Assembly: GCA_021325275.1 (NCBI GenBank)
Contig: JAJPHL010000014.1
Span: 33,206 to 97,205 of the forward strand
Reading direction: 5' to 3'
Length of the DNA stretch: 64,000 nt
Origin: Terriglobia bacterium
Lineage (GTDB): Bacteria > Acidobacteriota > Terriglobia > JAJPHL01
Below the pieces are notes generated by a model, which made no database searches, was not told where the DNA came from, and was given only the letters and a program-made list of their open reading frames with translations. Below, in pieces: positions 17,668-26,434 of this stretch (its first letter is position 1; every line of letters starts with the position of its first letter). Both the position numbers and the translations under genes were made by a program.

Positions 17668-18940
17668 AAATCTTGCGCGTCAAGATTCTAGGAATCACGG
17701 CTTGGCGTGGACGGCTCTCGCCGCTACGCTGCTGCTGGGGATTGCCCTGCGCCTGGCGCATCAGAACGACGTGTACACTCGCAGCCCGGACGAGAGAGTA
17801 CATACCGCATTCGCCGCGCGGATCGCCGACAACGGTTTTGGTGTATTTCCCACGTTGTTTGCAGAGTACGAAGCGAATCCCGACAACTGGACACTACCCT
17901 CGCCGGCGAGACTCGGCCACCTCGTGCTTTTCGCCGCGATGATGCGAGCAACCGGATTGCGCGACGCCACGGCCGGCGCGCTTGTATCCATGTGGTGCAG
18001 CATTCTTTCCCTTTTTGTTGTCGCGTGGATCGGAGTGCGCTTTTTTTCTCCCTGGGTGGCGGCGGCATCCGTGTTTTTCCTCTCGTTTTCCGTGGCGGAA
18101 TTAGGCATGGCGCGGAGAGCGTGGCGCGATCTTCCCTTCGGACTGGCCATGCTACTGCTCACCTATGTGACGTGCGAGATTTGCCGCAAGCCGCGGCGGA
18201 TCGCCTGGTATCCGGTGTTTTTTCTGCTGGGTATGTTCTTGATGCTCACCAAGGAAAATGGACTTCTGGGGTACGGTTTGTGCGGCCTGTGGATTTTGGT
18301 TGTGCAGGTCCGGCGTGAACGCTGGATCGGCGGCGCGGCTTTGTTGCTGGGCGGCGGTTTGCTTTCGGCGTTGTTGTCCGCCGGCATCTGGACGCTTCTG
18401 GCAGGCAAGTTTGCCACGGTGATTTCGGCGTATCAGCATTCCATCAACGGAGTGCTGTCTTCCGCGTGGGCCAAGCAGTATGAATCCTGCCCGTGGTATT
18501 CATTCCTCTATGTCCTCTGGCTGGTTGGCCCGTTGACGGCTGCGATGGCGCTCGCCGGAACCATCGTGATCCTGCGGCGGCTTGTTTGGGACAAAATCGA
18601 TACCTCATGGCTCGCCGATTTCGATAGCTGCGGCGTGATCGTAACGATGGCGCTGGCGTTTGTCGGTTTCACGGCGCTTGCTCCCAATGTGCAGAACCTG
18701 CACACCATGAGTCCGGCCGATGGTACGTATAGTCTCCTGGCAGGCATTGGCTTTTGCGCGCTGCTCGGGTTCGTTCGTGATCGAATGCCCGCGGTCGATT
18801 TTCGAATCTTGCTGATGCTCGCTTTGCTGGCGGCGGGAGTGGAAGGAATCCGCGATTATCGCGTCTTCACGTCCACGGTGGTGCGCAACGGAATGGAAGA
18901 CTTGCCCGTGGCTTTTATTCGTTCCGCTTTGCGGCGCTAA
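17657..18940 (+). CDS. GT39-like multi-pass membrane glycosyltransferase (427 aa)
   Basis: The TTG start at 17657 overlaps the end of the TPR membrane gene by 11 nt. The first loop after helix 1 reads LRLAHQNDVYTRSPDERVHTAFAARIADNG, with the acidic D-E pair of GT-C enzymes. This is followed by multiple helices and the loop TKENGLLGYGL typical of bacterial GT39-like proteins. The C-terminus returns to the cytoplasm without a large soluble domain. It is expected to transfer a sugar from a lipid-phosphate donor at the membrane. It is the second gene of the plus-strand pair 16333-18940 and converges with the TMTC-like gene at 18951. Confidence 0.75.
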   Translation: MATENLARQDSRNHGLAWTALAATLLLGIALRLAHQNDVYTRSPDERVHTAFAARIADNGFGVFPTLFAEYEANPDNWTLPSPARLGHLVLFAAMMRATGLRDATAGALVSMWCSILSLFVVAWIGVRFFSPWVAAASVFFLSFSVAELGMARRAWRDLPFGLAMLLLTYVTCEICRKPRRIAWYPVFFLLGMFLMLTKENGLLGYGLCGLWILVVQVRRERWIGGAALLLGGGLLSALLSAGIWTLLAGKFATVISAYQHSINGVLSSAWAKQYESCPWYSFLYVLWLVGPLTAAMALAGTIVILRRLVWDKIDTSWLADFDSCGVIVTMALAFVGFTALAPNVQNLHTMSPADGTYSLLAGIGFCALLGFVRDRMPAVDFRILLMLALLAAGVEGIRDYRVFTSTVVRNGMEDLPVAFIRSALRR

Positions 18941-18950
18941 TGCGACATCG

Positions 18951-20978
18951 CTAAGGCTTCTTGATCCCGCCGCCTTCCGCGAGACGCTTCTGACTCAGAG
19001 AGTATTGCAGATTGTTTCGCGCCAGTTGGAAATCCGGCTTCAGTTCGAGAGCTTTTTCCGCCGCGGCAATGGCTTCGTCCCAGCGCTGCATGCTCTGATA
19101 CCCGGCGGCGATGTTGTTGTACGCTTCCGCGTAGTTGGGGCGCATCGTCAGCGCTTGGCGCGCCGCGTCGATGCACTCCTGATGCTTGCCGGCTCTTTCG
19201 TAGGTCAGCGACAAATTGAGGAAATCCTCGGGTGTGCGAGGAACGGCCGGCGCCGCGGCGGCCGGCGCGGGACGCGGGCCGCGCGCCAAATAGTCCGTCG
19301 CGATCGAATCACCGGGGAACGCCTCGACCGTCTGTTGCGCCAGCGTTCGCAGCCGCGCCGCGTCGCCTTGCTCGGAATAAATCTGCATGAGCAAGTAGCG
19401 TGGATTGGCGTAAACCGGATTGAGTTCGATCGCGCGCGTCAGCAATGCCGTGGCTTCCGGCTGGCGTCCTTTCTGTTCGAGCCAGCGCGCGTAGTAGTAG
19501 TAGGTTTGCGCGTCGCCGGGCGCGAGGTTCATCGCCGTTTGGAAGTGACTTTCGGCGTTGCGATCGTCGCCGGTAGCGCCGTAGGCGATGCCCTGATTCA
19601 ATTTCAAGATCGCGTACTGCGGCACGAAGATTTCCGCGCGATCAAACAGGCGTATGGCGCCGGCGAAATCGCCGCGCGCCATCAACGTGAGGCCGTAATT
19701 CATCAGGCCGCGGCCGTTCTGCGGACTCTTTTCAGAAACGTCCTGCCACAGAGATTCTTCGGTTCGCCAAACATCGTTGCGCACATGAGTTCCCCACGCG
19801 GCTGCCAACAGAATCGCCGCCGAAGCAATCGGCACGAGAGGCCGCACGCGTGGATGATGTTCGATCCACACCCACGCCGCCCACGACGCCGCCAGTGCGA
19901 GACCGATGAACGGAAAAAACATCCGGTGATCGTTTTCCACTTCCGCCAACGGGATCAGCGACGTAGGTAACAACGCGATCAAGAACCACAGCATTCCAAA
20001 AGCGGCGGGCCGCATGTCGGATCGCTTGAGCGAACGATAAAGGAGCAGCGCGAAAAGCGCCAGGAACGCAATTCCGATCACCGAGTTTTCGCTGAAAAGG
20101 CCCTTCACCAGCCCGCGATCGGTGTCCGCGCTGAGCTCGGTGGGCAGGAAGAATTGCTTGACATAGTGAAATGTCACGATCGGCTGGGTAATGAAATAGC
20201 CGTAGCGATTGACGGCGCCAGTGATGTACGACTTGGAAGTCAAGACGCTCTGGATCGCCGCGATCACCACAACGGCCACGCCGGCGGGTACGCAATTCAT
20301 TCCGGCGCGGACAGCGCGTGCCAACCAGGACTCCGCGTCGTTGCTTTCGAACAGAATCACATAGACGAACAACAACGCCGGAAAAACCAGCGCCGTGGGC
20401 TTGGAAAGCGATCCGATCGCCACCGGAATCAGATAGCCGCCCCATCGCCTCGACGACGGCCCATAGATGTACCAGACCAATCCGGCCACGGCGCCGAGCG
20501 CGGCGTGAATTTCCGCGCGCTGCACGATGTAATTGACGGTTTCGGCGCTCACCGGATGCAAACCGAATAACGCCGTCGCAAAGAGCGCGGCGAAAAATGG
20601 ATCGCCGCCGGCCTCTGGAGCAACAGCTGCAGCGCGCCTCATAATCGCCACGCACATCGCGAACATCGCCGCCAGCAGCGCCACGTACCAAACAAACGTG
20701 TCGATGTGAAACCACAGCGTGTCTTGCAGGCCGCCGGCCAGGTGATAGTCGATGGCCAGCGTTGTGGTGGTGAGCGGCCGGTACGATTGGTTGGTGGGAA
20801 GCGAGCTGAACGTGCGGGCGTCGGTGAAAAACTTCGGCAGGTTTGCGAGATTGCGAATGTAGTTGTTGTCGGCGACCGTGTGGGAGTCGTCGAAGTGAAA
20901 CGCGTTATGAAAGTGATTGCTGTACGCCGCGAACAAGACGATCAGGACTGCGGCGCAAGCGATGAATTTCGTTTGCAT
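18951..20978 (-). CDS. TMTC-like membrane protein with C-terminal TPR repeats (675 aa)
   Basis: The N-terminal half has about ten membrane helices. It opens with a loop bearing AFHFDDSHTVADNNYIRN, the DD-containing first loop of TMTC/DUF1736-type putative O-mannosyltransferases; YRPLTTTTLAIDYHL and FGLHPVSAETVNYIVQRAE are further hallmarks. Residues about 420-675 hold six or so TPRs, ending with an 'EDFLNLSLTYERAGKHQECIDAARQALTMRPNY...' module close to that of the two TPR proteins just described. TMTC proteins glycosylate secreted proteins in eukaryotes; the bacterial role is presumed protein or glycan O-glycosylation. It starts with ATG at 20978. TAAGAT/TACGAT-like -10 elements lie about 40 nt upstream. 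Confidence 0.85.
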   Translation of the reverse strand: MQTKFIACAAVLIVLFAAYSNHFHNAFHFDDSHTVADNNYIRNLANLPKFFTDARTFSSLPTNQSYRPLTTTTLAIDYHLAGGLQDTLWFHIDTFVWYVALLAAMFAMCVAIMRRAAAVAPEAGGDPFFAALFATALFGLHPVSAETVNYIVQRAEIHAALGAVAGLVWYIYGPSSRRWGGYLIPVAIGSLSKPTALVFPALLFVYVILFESNDAESWLARAVRAGMNCVPAGVAVVVIAAIQSVLTSKSYITGAVNRYGYFITQPIVTFHYVKQFFLPTELSADTDRGLVKGLFSENSVIGIAFLALFALLLYRSLKRSDMRPAAFGMLWFLIALLPTSLIPLAEVENDHRMFFPFIGLALAASWAAWVWIEHHPRVRPLVPIASAAILLAAAWGTHVRNDVWRTEESLWQDVSEKSPQNGRGLMNYGLTLMARGDFAGAIRLFDRAEIFVPQYAILKLNQGIAYGATGDDRNAESHFQTAMNLAPGDAQTYYYYARWLEQKGRQPEATALLTRAIELNPVYANPRYLLMQIYSEQGDAARLRTLAQQTVEAFPGDSIATDYLARGPRPAPAAAAPAVPRTPEDFLNLSLTYERAGKHQECIDAARQALTMRPNYAEAYNNIAAGYQSMQRWDEAIAAAEKALELKPDFQLARNNLQYSLSQKRLAEGGGIKKP

Positions 20979-21018
20979 GAGACGTTGAACGGACCAGGAT
21001 TTCAGTCGGAATCGTATC

Positions 21019-22026
21019 TTATTCCACTAGCGCGTTCAAGGTTGAGCCCGCACCTGATCCAGGGGCCCGCTCCAGAAAAACCTGGACCTCGTCGGCGCCG
21101 GTTTTGCGGAATCCCAAGCGCTCATACAGCGCCAGCGCGCGCGAATTGCCCGTAGCCACGGCCAAGCGCACGTATTTGCCGGAAGCATCGGCCTGCGCGA
21201 AAAGTTCGCGGATCGCGCGGCTGGCCACTCCGCGCCCGCGCACTTCTGCCGCCACCATGATCTCCACAATCCGGATTTCATCGCCGGACTCCGCGACGAC
21301 CAACCATCCCGCGGGCGCGCCGTCGAGAAGTAGAATCTCGCTCGAAGCTCCCGGATGGCGGTCGCTCTGGCGGCGTCCACGATATTGAAGTTCCAGCAAC
21401 TGACTGCGCATCGGCTCGGGCCAATTCCACGCCATCAATTCTTCGGTGACGGTCGCGATAATCATGCGGCGCAGGAACGCCTCGTCCTCTGGTGTTTCGC
21501 TGCGACGGAGAGTTTGATGACCCGTTGCCGGAGCCTCAGCGGCCAGCAATCGATGCCACGCGGAGAGAATTTCCCACAATTGCGTTTCGAAACTCGGGCG
21601 ATCCGCAAAAACACGCACGTCGCAGCGGCTTGCCAACGACTGGCGGTAGGCGATCGCCTCCTGCGCCGTGGTGCCGGTGTCCTTGAAAAACACAGCGACG
21701 GCGCGCATCGGCATTTGTGGATCGTCTTGGCATTTCAGCGCGTAATCGACGAAAGCTTTGTAGGGCCGCGGTGGTGGTTCTTCCTGGTCGAGAATCTGGA
21801 GGAAGAACGTGCTCGATCGAATATTGTCTTCTACGCCGGCTTTGTGGACCAGCGGATCGAACGGCGTGCGAAACGATGCGGCCGCCAGGAGAATTTGGTC
21901 CGGCATCGTGACCTCCTCGCAGAATCGCGAGTTAAGCGCCAGCGCGAGTTCCTTTTCCTCGTCGACGTAAGGCGTGGTGGAGCAGACGAACCGGTGGATC
22001 GCATAGGGTCCGCGGGGAGGTTCCAT
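21019..22026 (-). CDS. Two-domain protein: TIR/DUF4062-like N-terminal domain + GNAT acetyltransferase (335 aa)
   Basis: Residues about 170-325 are a GNAT domain: EDEAFLRRMIIATVTEELMAW opening, ILLLDGAPAGWLVV, the acetyl-CoA loop EVRGRGVASRAI and NSRALALYERLGF. This GNAT subtype is often found next to phage-tail-collar proteins, as here (63 nt from the collar gene). Residues 1-165 are a separate alpha/beta domain (IHRFVCSTTPYVDEEKELA; VEDNIRSSTFFLQIL; MRAVAVFFKDTG) that loosely resembles DUF4062/TIR-type folds with a leading 'fvcSTtpy.dEe' segment. That match is by eye only. The substrate could be a collar or collagen-like surface protein encoded next to it (inference). Confidence 0.78.
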   Translation of the reverse strand: MEPPRGPYAIHRFVCSTTPYVDEEKELALALNSRFCEEVTMPDQILLAAASFRTPFDPLVHKAGVEDNIRSSTFFLQILDQEEPPPRPYKAFVDYALKCQDDPQMPMRAVAVFFKDTGTTAQEAIAYRQSLASRCDVRVFADRPSFETQLWEILSAWHRLLAAEAPATGHQTLRRSETPEDEAFLRRMIIATVTEELMAWNWPEPMRSQLLELQYRGRRQSDRHPGASSEILLLDGAPAGWLVVAESGDEIRIVEIMVAAEVRGRGVASRAIRELFAQADASGKYVRLAVATGNSRALALYERLGFRKTGADEVQVFLERAPGSGAGSTLNALVE

Positions 22027-22089
22027 GGGGAAGAAAGCGGGGCGCGCCGGATCGCGCGCCCCTTTTGTCCGAACGTGTGGACCGAGCGG

Positions 22090-22614
22090 CTAGCTACGGC
22101 TCGGGAAAATCCCCTGGAGCGCGATGATGAAGTTCACGACCAAGAACGGCTGCAGGATCGATAACGGGAGGTTGTTGCCCGCAGGCGCAACCATGGTCGG
22201 CGCCATCTGCCCGCTCGAGGGTCCCGCCGAGTAGATTTTCTCGGTGGCGCTGGCGGTCACAGCACCAGGGAAATTGCCTCCCGGAGTGGTCTTTCCGCCG
22301 CCATTGATGTCGCAATTCACCAAGTGGGTGTGCGAGGGCATGTTTGAGAGCAGGATCGAAACGTTCTCGTTGCCCGCGATCTCTCCGATCGTGTAAACCG
22401 AGCCGCCCTGAAGCTGGCCCTGGCTGATCGGAACCCGGCCTTGCAGGTTCGGCAGTTGGAAGGTCGAAACGCCATTGCCGCCGTAGAAAGTGCCAAGCAA
22501 CGAGAACAGCGCTGCGTTCTGAGAGATGGGCAAGGTCTGACCTTGGCAAAGCGCCCAACCGGTCGGCGCAAAATTGAATCCCACCATGCGAATTTCCCCG
22601 ATAAATGGATCCAT
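22090..22614 (-). CDS. Phage tail collar domain protein (MdpB-like), 174 aa
   Basis: Starts MDPFIGEIRMVGFNFAPTGW, the standard opening of microcystin-dependent/tail-collar proteins (PF07484). It continues with ALCQGQTLPISQNAALFSLL, GTFYGGNGVSTFQLPNLQGR and SNMPSHTHL; the C-terminus LPLSILQPFLVVNFIIALQGIFPSR matches the family's conserved end. The full-length size is normal. A strong Shine-Dalgarno (AAGGAGAAGAG) precedes the ATG. Such proteins derive from tail-fibre tips but occur as chromosomal genes without a phage, often with the GNAT seen next door. No other phage genes are near. The neighbouring collagen-like gene is of similar fibre-like character. Confidence 0.93.
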   Translation of the reverse strand: MDPFIGEIRMVGFNFAPTGWALCQGQTLPISQNAALFSLLGTFYGGNGVSTFQLPNLQGRVPISQGQLQGGSVYTIGEIAGNENVSILLSNMPSHTHLVNCDINGGGKTTPGGNFPGAVTASATEKIYSAGPSSGQMAPTMVAPAGNNLPLSILQPFLVVNFIIALQGIFPSRS

Positions 22615-22666
22615 TTCTCTTCTCCTTTTTTCGCCTAGGCTCTACCCCAGACGCAAACAATTCGAC

Positions 22667-22700
22667 AGCTTAGCACCCGACCTGTGAAAAATCCAGTCAA
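22667..22700 (-). promoter_or_regulatory. Candidate promoter of the tail-collar gene (TTGACT - 18 nt - GTGCTAAGCT)
   Basis: On the minus strand a TTGACT box at 22700-22695 is followed after 18 nt by GTGCTAAGCT. The same decamer follows a TTGACA box at 17 nt spacing before the TonB receptor gene (58598-58630), which supports it being a real promoter element. Confidence 0.5.
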
Positions 22701-22738
22701 AAGAGCGTCAAAAATAATTTTAGGAAGATGCCAGACAC

Positions 22739-22770
22739 TACCGGCGGCAATCGTCAAATTGCCGCCGGTA
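22739..22770. terminator. Strong GC-rich hairpin downstream of the collagen-like gene
   Basis: A perfect 13-bp inverted repeat (TACCGGCGGCAAT / ATTGCCGCCGGTA) with a 6-nt loop begins 14 nt after the collagen-like stop codon. There is no U-run after it on the minus strand, so it could be an mRNA-stabilising or partly terminating hairpin rather than a classical intrinsic terminator. Confidence 0.5.
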
Positions 22771-22783
22771 ACAAATGGAAAAA

Positions 22784-25700
22784 CTAGTTGGTAACGAACA
22801 GATACCATTTCGAACTGCCGTCGCTGATCAGTTCCATCGAGAAATAGGGTCCGATCGACGTCTGCGCACTGCCTGAGACGTTGGAGTCAAAGATCGTATC
22901 GCTGCCGGTGCGCTGGACGTTCGTTCCCGAGCTAAAACCACCGGTTGCGCAGATCACGATCACCACGCCGCCGGCGCCGGCCGAGGCGGCTGACGGCAGC
23001 GTCACGTTGCTCCCAGTGCAGGCGACGAAGTAGACGCCGACACTCGAAATTGTCCCGTTGCCCGCCAGCGGTGAGGAAGGAGTCGTGGCGAGCGTATAGT
23101 TAACGGTCGCGGTTCCGGTGGCGCCCGTGGCGCCCTTCGGAATCGAGAAGTTGAAGGTGGCCGCGGAACTGGAGCCAACATTGGTGACGGTCGCCGAAGT
23201 ACCCGGGGCGCCGGTTGTCACGGTTCCCACGGCGATGGTTGCCGCGGCTCCCGCCGCGCCTTGCGGAATCGTGAAATTGAAGGTTGCCGCGGAGCTTGTA
23301 CCGCTGTTGGTCACCGAGGCCGTGGTTCCGGCCGCGCCCGTTGTCGTGGTTCCCACGGCGATGGTCGCCGCCGCACCTGTTGCGCCGGTGGTTCCCGCGC
23401 CGGTGGGGCCGGTCGAGCCCGTAGCTCCGGTCGCACCGGTGGCGCCGGTTGGACCCGTTGCGCCCGTCGTTCCTGCGCCCGTTGCACCTGTGGCGCCCGT
23501 CACGCCCGTCGCTCCTTGACCCGACAACAACTGCCACGGCGCTGCCGGTGGAGTCGAACTGTTACTGCTCGCCGAACTGATATACGAAGACTGCGTCGGC
23601 GTGTAGAACACCACGTCGCCGGCGTTGTAGGTGCCGCCTGGGCCACTACCACCGCCCGCCGACCATGTTCCTGCGGCGCTCAACGGCGCGCCGGTCGCGC
23701 CCGTGGCACCAGTCGCGCCCGTTGCGCCCGATGCGCCAGTCAAACCGATGCCCGTCGCTCCGGTGGCGCCGGTTGCGCCGGTGGGTCCGGTGTTACCTTG
23801 CACGCCTTGCGGAATCGTGAAATTAAACACCGCCGCGCTCGATGTCCCGGCGTTCGTTACCGAGGCCGACGTTCCCGCCGCCCCGGTTGTGGTGGTTCCC
23901 GCAGCGATTGTCGCGGCCGTGCCGGTCGGTCCCGTGACTCCCGTATTGCCTTGGATTCCTTGCGAGCCGGTCGGTCCGGTGTTGCCTTGGATTCCTTGCG
24001 AGCCGGTCGCTCCGGTGTTGCCTTGGATTCCTTGCGCGCCCGTCGGTCCTGTGACGCCTTGGATCCCTTGCGAACCCGTTGCACCCGTGTTGCCTTGGAT
24101 TCCCTGTGCGCCTGTCGATCCGGTGTTGCCTTGGATTCCTTGCGAACCCGTCGGTCCCGTGACACCTTGGATTCCCTGTGCACCCGTGGATCCCGTGTTG
24201 CCTTGGATTCCTTGCGCGCCGGTCGGTCCCGTGACACCTTGGATTCCCTGCGCGCCCGTCGATCCGGTGTTGCCTTGGATTCCCTGCGCGCCGGTCGGTC
24301 CGGTGACGCCTTGGATTCCTTGCGCGCCGGTCGGTCCCGTGACGCCTTGGATTCCTTGCGCACCCGTTGGTCCGGTGACGCCTTGAATTCCTTGCGGCAC
24401 AGTGAAGTTGAAAACCGCCGCCGACGAGGTTCCGCTATTGGTCACCGACGCCGAAGTTCCGGCTGCGCCGGTCGTGGTTGTTCCCACACCGACTGTCGCG
24501 GCCGCGCCTGTTGCGCCCGTGGGACCGGTGACGCCTTGAATTCCTTGCGGCACAGTAAAGTTGAAAACCGCGGCTGATGTTGTGCCGCTATTGGTCACCG
24601 AAGCCGATGTTCCCGCTGCGCCCGTCGTCGTAGTTCCTGCATTGACTGTCGCCGCCGCGCCCGTTGGTCCTGTGACGCCTTGGGGAATTGTGAAACTCAA
24701 ACTCACCGCACCGGTCGTGCCCGATGCTGCCACGGCCGCCGATGTGCCCGGCGCGCCCGTGGTCGTTCCGCCGACGGTAATTGTCGCCGCCGCGCCCGTG
24801 GGACCTGTCGCACCGAGCTGCGCGAGTAAACTCCAACCTGCGCCCACGCCCGGCGTGCCGGTGTTGCCGTTGACCGTCGAGATGTAGCTGCTTCCCTGAT
24901 AGCTGACGCCGCTGGTTACGTTATAGGTTCCCGTGGCGCTCCACGCGCCTTGCCAAATGAGACCCGTTGGACCGGTAATACCCTGAATGCCTTGGACACC
25001 CTGAACACCTTGGACACCCTGCGGACCTTGTGGACCCGTCGGACCAACTGGTCCGGCCGCACCGGTCGCACCATTCACGCCGTTCGTTCCGTTTGATCCC
25101 GCCGCGCCAGTGGCACCCGTCGCGCCGTTTGTGCCATTCGTGCCCGCGGGTCCTGTCGCTCCCGTGGGTCCTGTCGGTCCGGTCGGACCCGTTGGACCGG
25201 GCTTACCGTTACCGTTGCCGTTATCGCCCAAAATAACCGTAAGCGACCCACTGAGTCCGCTCGGCACCGGAACGATTACCACGTAAACTCCTAGCGCCGC
25301 ATACGTCGCCGACGTCGGAGTCACCGGCACTCCGTTGATCGTCACCGGCGGAACCGCGAGTGCGTTGCTGGGCGTTGACGGAATCGTGCCGCTCGGAACG
25401 GCGGGACTCACCGCGCCGAGTCCATAGCCGACAAGGATAATCCCGGTTCCCGCGGGAGTGGCGGGAAGCACGGCGGTATTGGTTCCGCTGACGGCCGTAA
25501 GAGTGGAGCCGATCTGCGCATACGCGAGACCAAGATCCGCCGTGACAACCGTCATCGTGACAGGAGCGCTACTGGCGCTGCCGACCGTCACCACAACGTT
25601 CACCGATGAGCCGGTGATCTCGAAAGGAACTTGCACGTCCAGCTGGATGGGGCTGGCAAATGTAATAGGCGCGGCGACGCCGCCGATGGAAACCGATGCG

Positions 25701-25921
25701 CCCGCTAGGGAGGTCACCGGAGACGTGGGAGTAAACGCCGAAGCGATTCCCGTAGCAAGATTGCTGCCATAGATGCTGATTAATTCGCCGCGTGCCACGT
25801 TGCCGGTGGCATTGGTGTTGGGCGCAGCGTTCTTAATGCCGGAGATGACCGGGGTTTGCGCGGCCATTGTGGTCGCAGCAACAAGCAATAGTAATCCCAA
25901 ACCCATTGCGCGCGTCTTCAT
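22784..25921 (-). CDS. Secreted collagen-like fibre protein with TIGR03437-type N-terminal domain (1045 aa)
   Basis: The start is set at ATG 25921 ([22 protein letters not shown], a signal peptide) behind a strong AAGGAGG; the track ORF's extra 30 residues lie upstream of it. Residues about 23-240 form an acidobacterial TIGR03437-like domain ([26 protein letters not shown]). From about 245 onward, Gly-X-Y triplets rich in GPTG/GATG alternate with at least six copies of a 35-45-residue unit (e.g. [18 protein letters not shown], then [11 protein letters not shown]). Two cellulose/chitin-binding-like inserts occur ([42 protein letters not shown]). A non-collagenous C-terminal domain of about 110 residues ends the protein. 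Collagen-like triplets form trimeric fibres, so an extracellular filament is likely. Confidence 0.88.
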   Translation of the reverse strand: MKTRAMGLGLLLLVAATTMAAQTPVISGIKNAAPNTNATGNVARGELISIYGSNLATGIASAFTPTSPVTSLAGASVSIGGVAAPITFASPIQLDVQVPFEITGSSVNVVVTVGSASSAPVTMTVVTADLGLAYAQIGSTLTAVSGTNTAVLPATPAGTGIILVGYGLGAVSPAVPSGTIPSTPSNALAVPPVTINGVPVTPTSATYAALGVYVVIVPVPSGLSGSLTVILGDNGNGNGKPGPTGPTGPTGPTGATGPAGTNGTNGATGATGAAGSNGTNGVNGATGAAGPVGPTGPQGPQGVQGVQGVQGIQGITGPTGLIWQGAWSATGTYNVTSGVSYQGSSYISTVNGNTGTPGVGAGWSLLAQLGATGPTGAAATITVGGTTTGAPGTSAAVAASGTTGAVSLSFTIPQGVTGPTGAAATVNAGTTTTGAAGTSASVTNSGTTSAAVFNFTVPQGIQGVTGPTGATGAAATVGVGTTTTGAAGTSASVTNSGTSSAAVFNFTVPQGIQGVTGPTGAQGIQGVTGPTGAQGIQGVTGPTGAQGIQGNTGSTGAQGIQGVTGPTGAQGIQGNTGSTGAQGIQGVTGPTGSQGIQGNTGSTGAQGIQGNTGATGSQGIQGVTGPTGAQGIQGNTGATGSQGIQGNTGPTGSQGIQGNTGVTGPTGTAATIAAGTTTTGAAGTSASVTNAGTSSAAVFNFTIPQGVQGNTGPTGATGATGATGIGLTGASGATGATGATGATGAPLSAAGTWSAGGGSGPGGTYNAGDVVFYTPTQSSYISSASSNSSTPPAAPWQLLSGQGATGVTGATGATGAGTTGATGPTGATGATGATGSTGPTGAGTTGATGAAATIAVGTTTTGAAGTTASVTNSGTSSAATFNFTIPQGAAGAAATIAVGTVTTGAPGTSATVTNVGSSSAATFNFSIPKGATGATGTATVNYTLATTPSSPLAGNGTISSVGVYFVACTGSNVTLPSAASAGAGGVVIVICATGGFSSGTNVQRTGSDTIFDSNVSGSAQTSIGPYFSMELISDGSSKWYLFVTN
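23949..24400 (-). repeat. Thirteen 36-bp tandem units coding [12 protein letters not shown]-type triplets
   Basis: The core CCTTGGATTCCTTGCG (plus strand) recurs every 36 bp about thirteen times, coding a 12-residue collagen-like unit with V/N and P/S/A variation. It lies in the reading frame of the collagen-like gene and is likely to expand or contract by recombination. Confidence 0.85.
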
Positions 25922-26434
25922 CGGCGCCTCCTTGGAAAGGCGAGCTATCCAACTAACTTGAGGGGGAACAGATCGAAGTTCTTTCATGGCGAATGCGTCG
26001 CAGAATAACATAATTCGGCTGCCGGAGCGTTTTAATTCTGGAAAAAACCATTAAAATCCCCGCCGCCCGTGTTCCCACTCTCGTACTAGGTTCCGCGTGG
26101 GAAACTGTTCAATCAATCGCTGGCAATAAATCCATATCTCTAAGAACTCGGACCGGCGGCGGCCTCTTGATGCGGCACGGGCTTAACGTACCTCACTGCC
26201 AGCCGATTACCGCGCCCCACCGCCATGGTCATCAAGGACAGCCCGCCCTCTGGGGCGATCAGCCCGGGCAGTTTGCGACTTCCTAGGCCGGGCGGCCCCG
26301 TTCTTATGCGAGGCGCGTTGTATTTAGTTTTGTAGCGCGCCTTGAGTAAGCCGGATTTCCTCTTGACGATGGGGTGCAACTTCTTCACAATCGACTAGCC
26401 AAAGTCGTCACTTCCCGAAAGAAGAGGTAAAGCA
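25922..26434. other. Intergenic region between divergent collagen-like and VPS10-like genes
   Basis: The 513-nt gap holds divergent promoters. Next to the collagen gene the DNA is A+T-rich with TATGTT/TATTCT-like boxes. Next to the VPS10-like gene there is TTGACG-17-CACAAT. An 82-aa minus-strand ORF (26140-26388) lies inside but has no visible ribosome-binding site, no recognisable domain and unusual composition, so I do not call it a gene. Confidence 0.5.
26363..26391 (+). promoter_or_regulatory. Candidate sigma-70-type promoter (TTGACG-17-CACAAT) of the VPS10-like gene
   Basis: TTGACG at 26363-26368 and CACAAT at 26386-26391 are 17 nt apart. They sit 43 nt before the ATG at 26435, which has an AGAGG Shine-Dalgarno. 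Confidence 0.45.

Noticed and set aside
21019-22614. Prophage because of the tail-collar protein
   Set aside because: No capsid, terminase, tail-tube, integrase or att-like repeats nearby; collar proteins of this type are common as chromosomal genes.
23949-24400. CRISPR-like array of 36-bp units
   Set aside because: Units are contiguous without unique spacers and are in frame with a collagen-like protein.
23261-24577. 438-aa plus-strand ORF and a 251-aa one (23631-24386), both antisense to the collagen-like gene
   Set aside because: They mirror the GPTG-type repeats of the opposite strand, are Arg/Pro-biased, and lack starts or domains of their own.
26140-26388. 82-aa minus-strand ORF in the 25.9-26.4 kb gap
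   Set aside because: No ribosome-binding site, odd composition, no domain, and it overlaps the VPS10-gene promoter.
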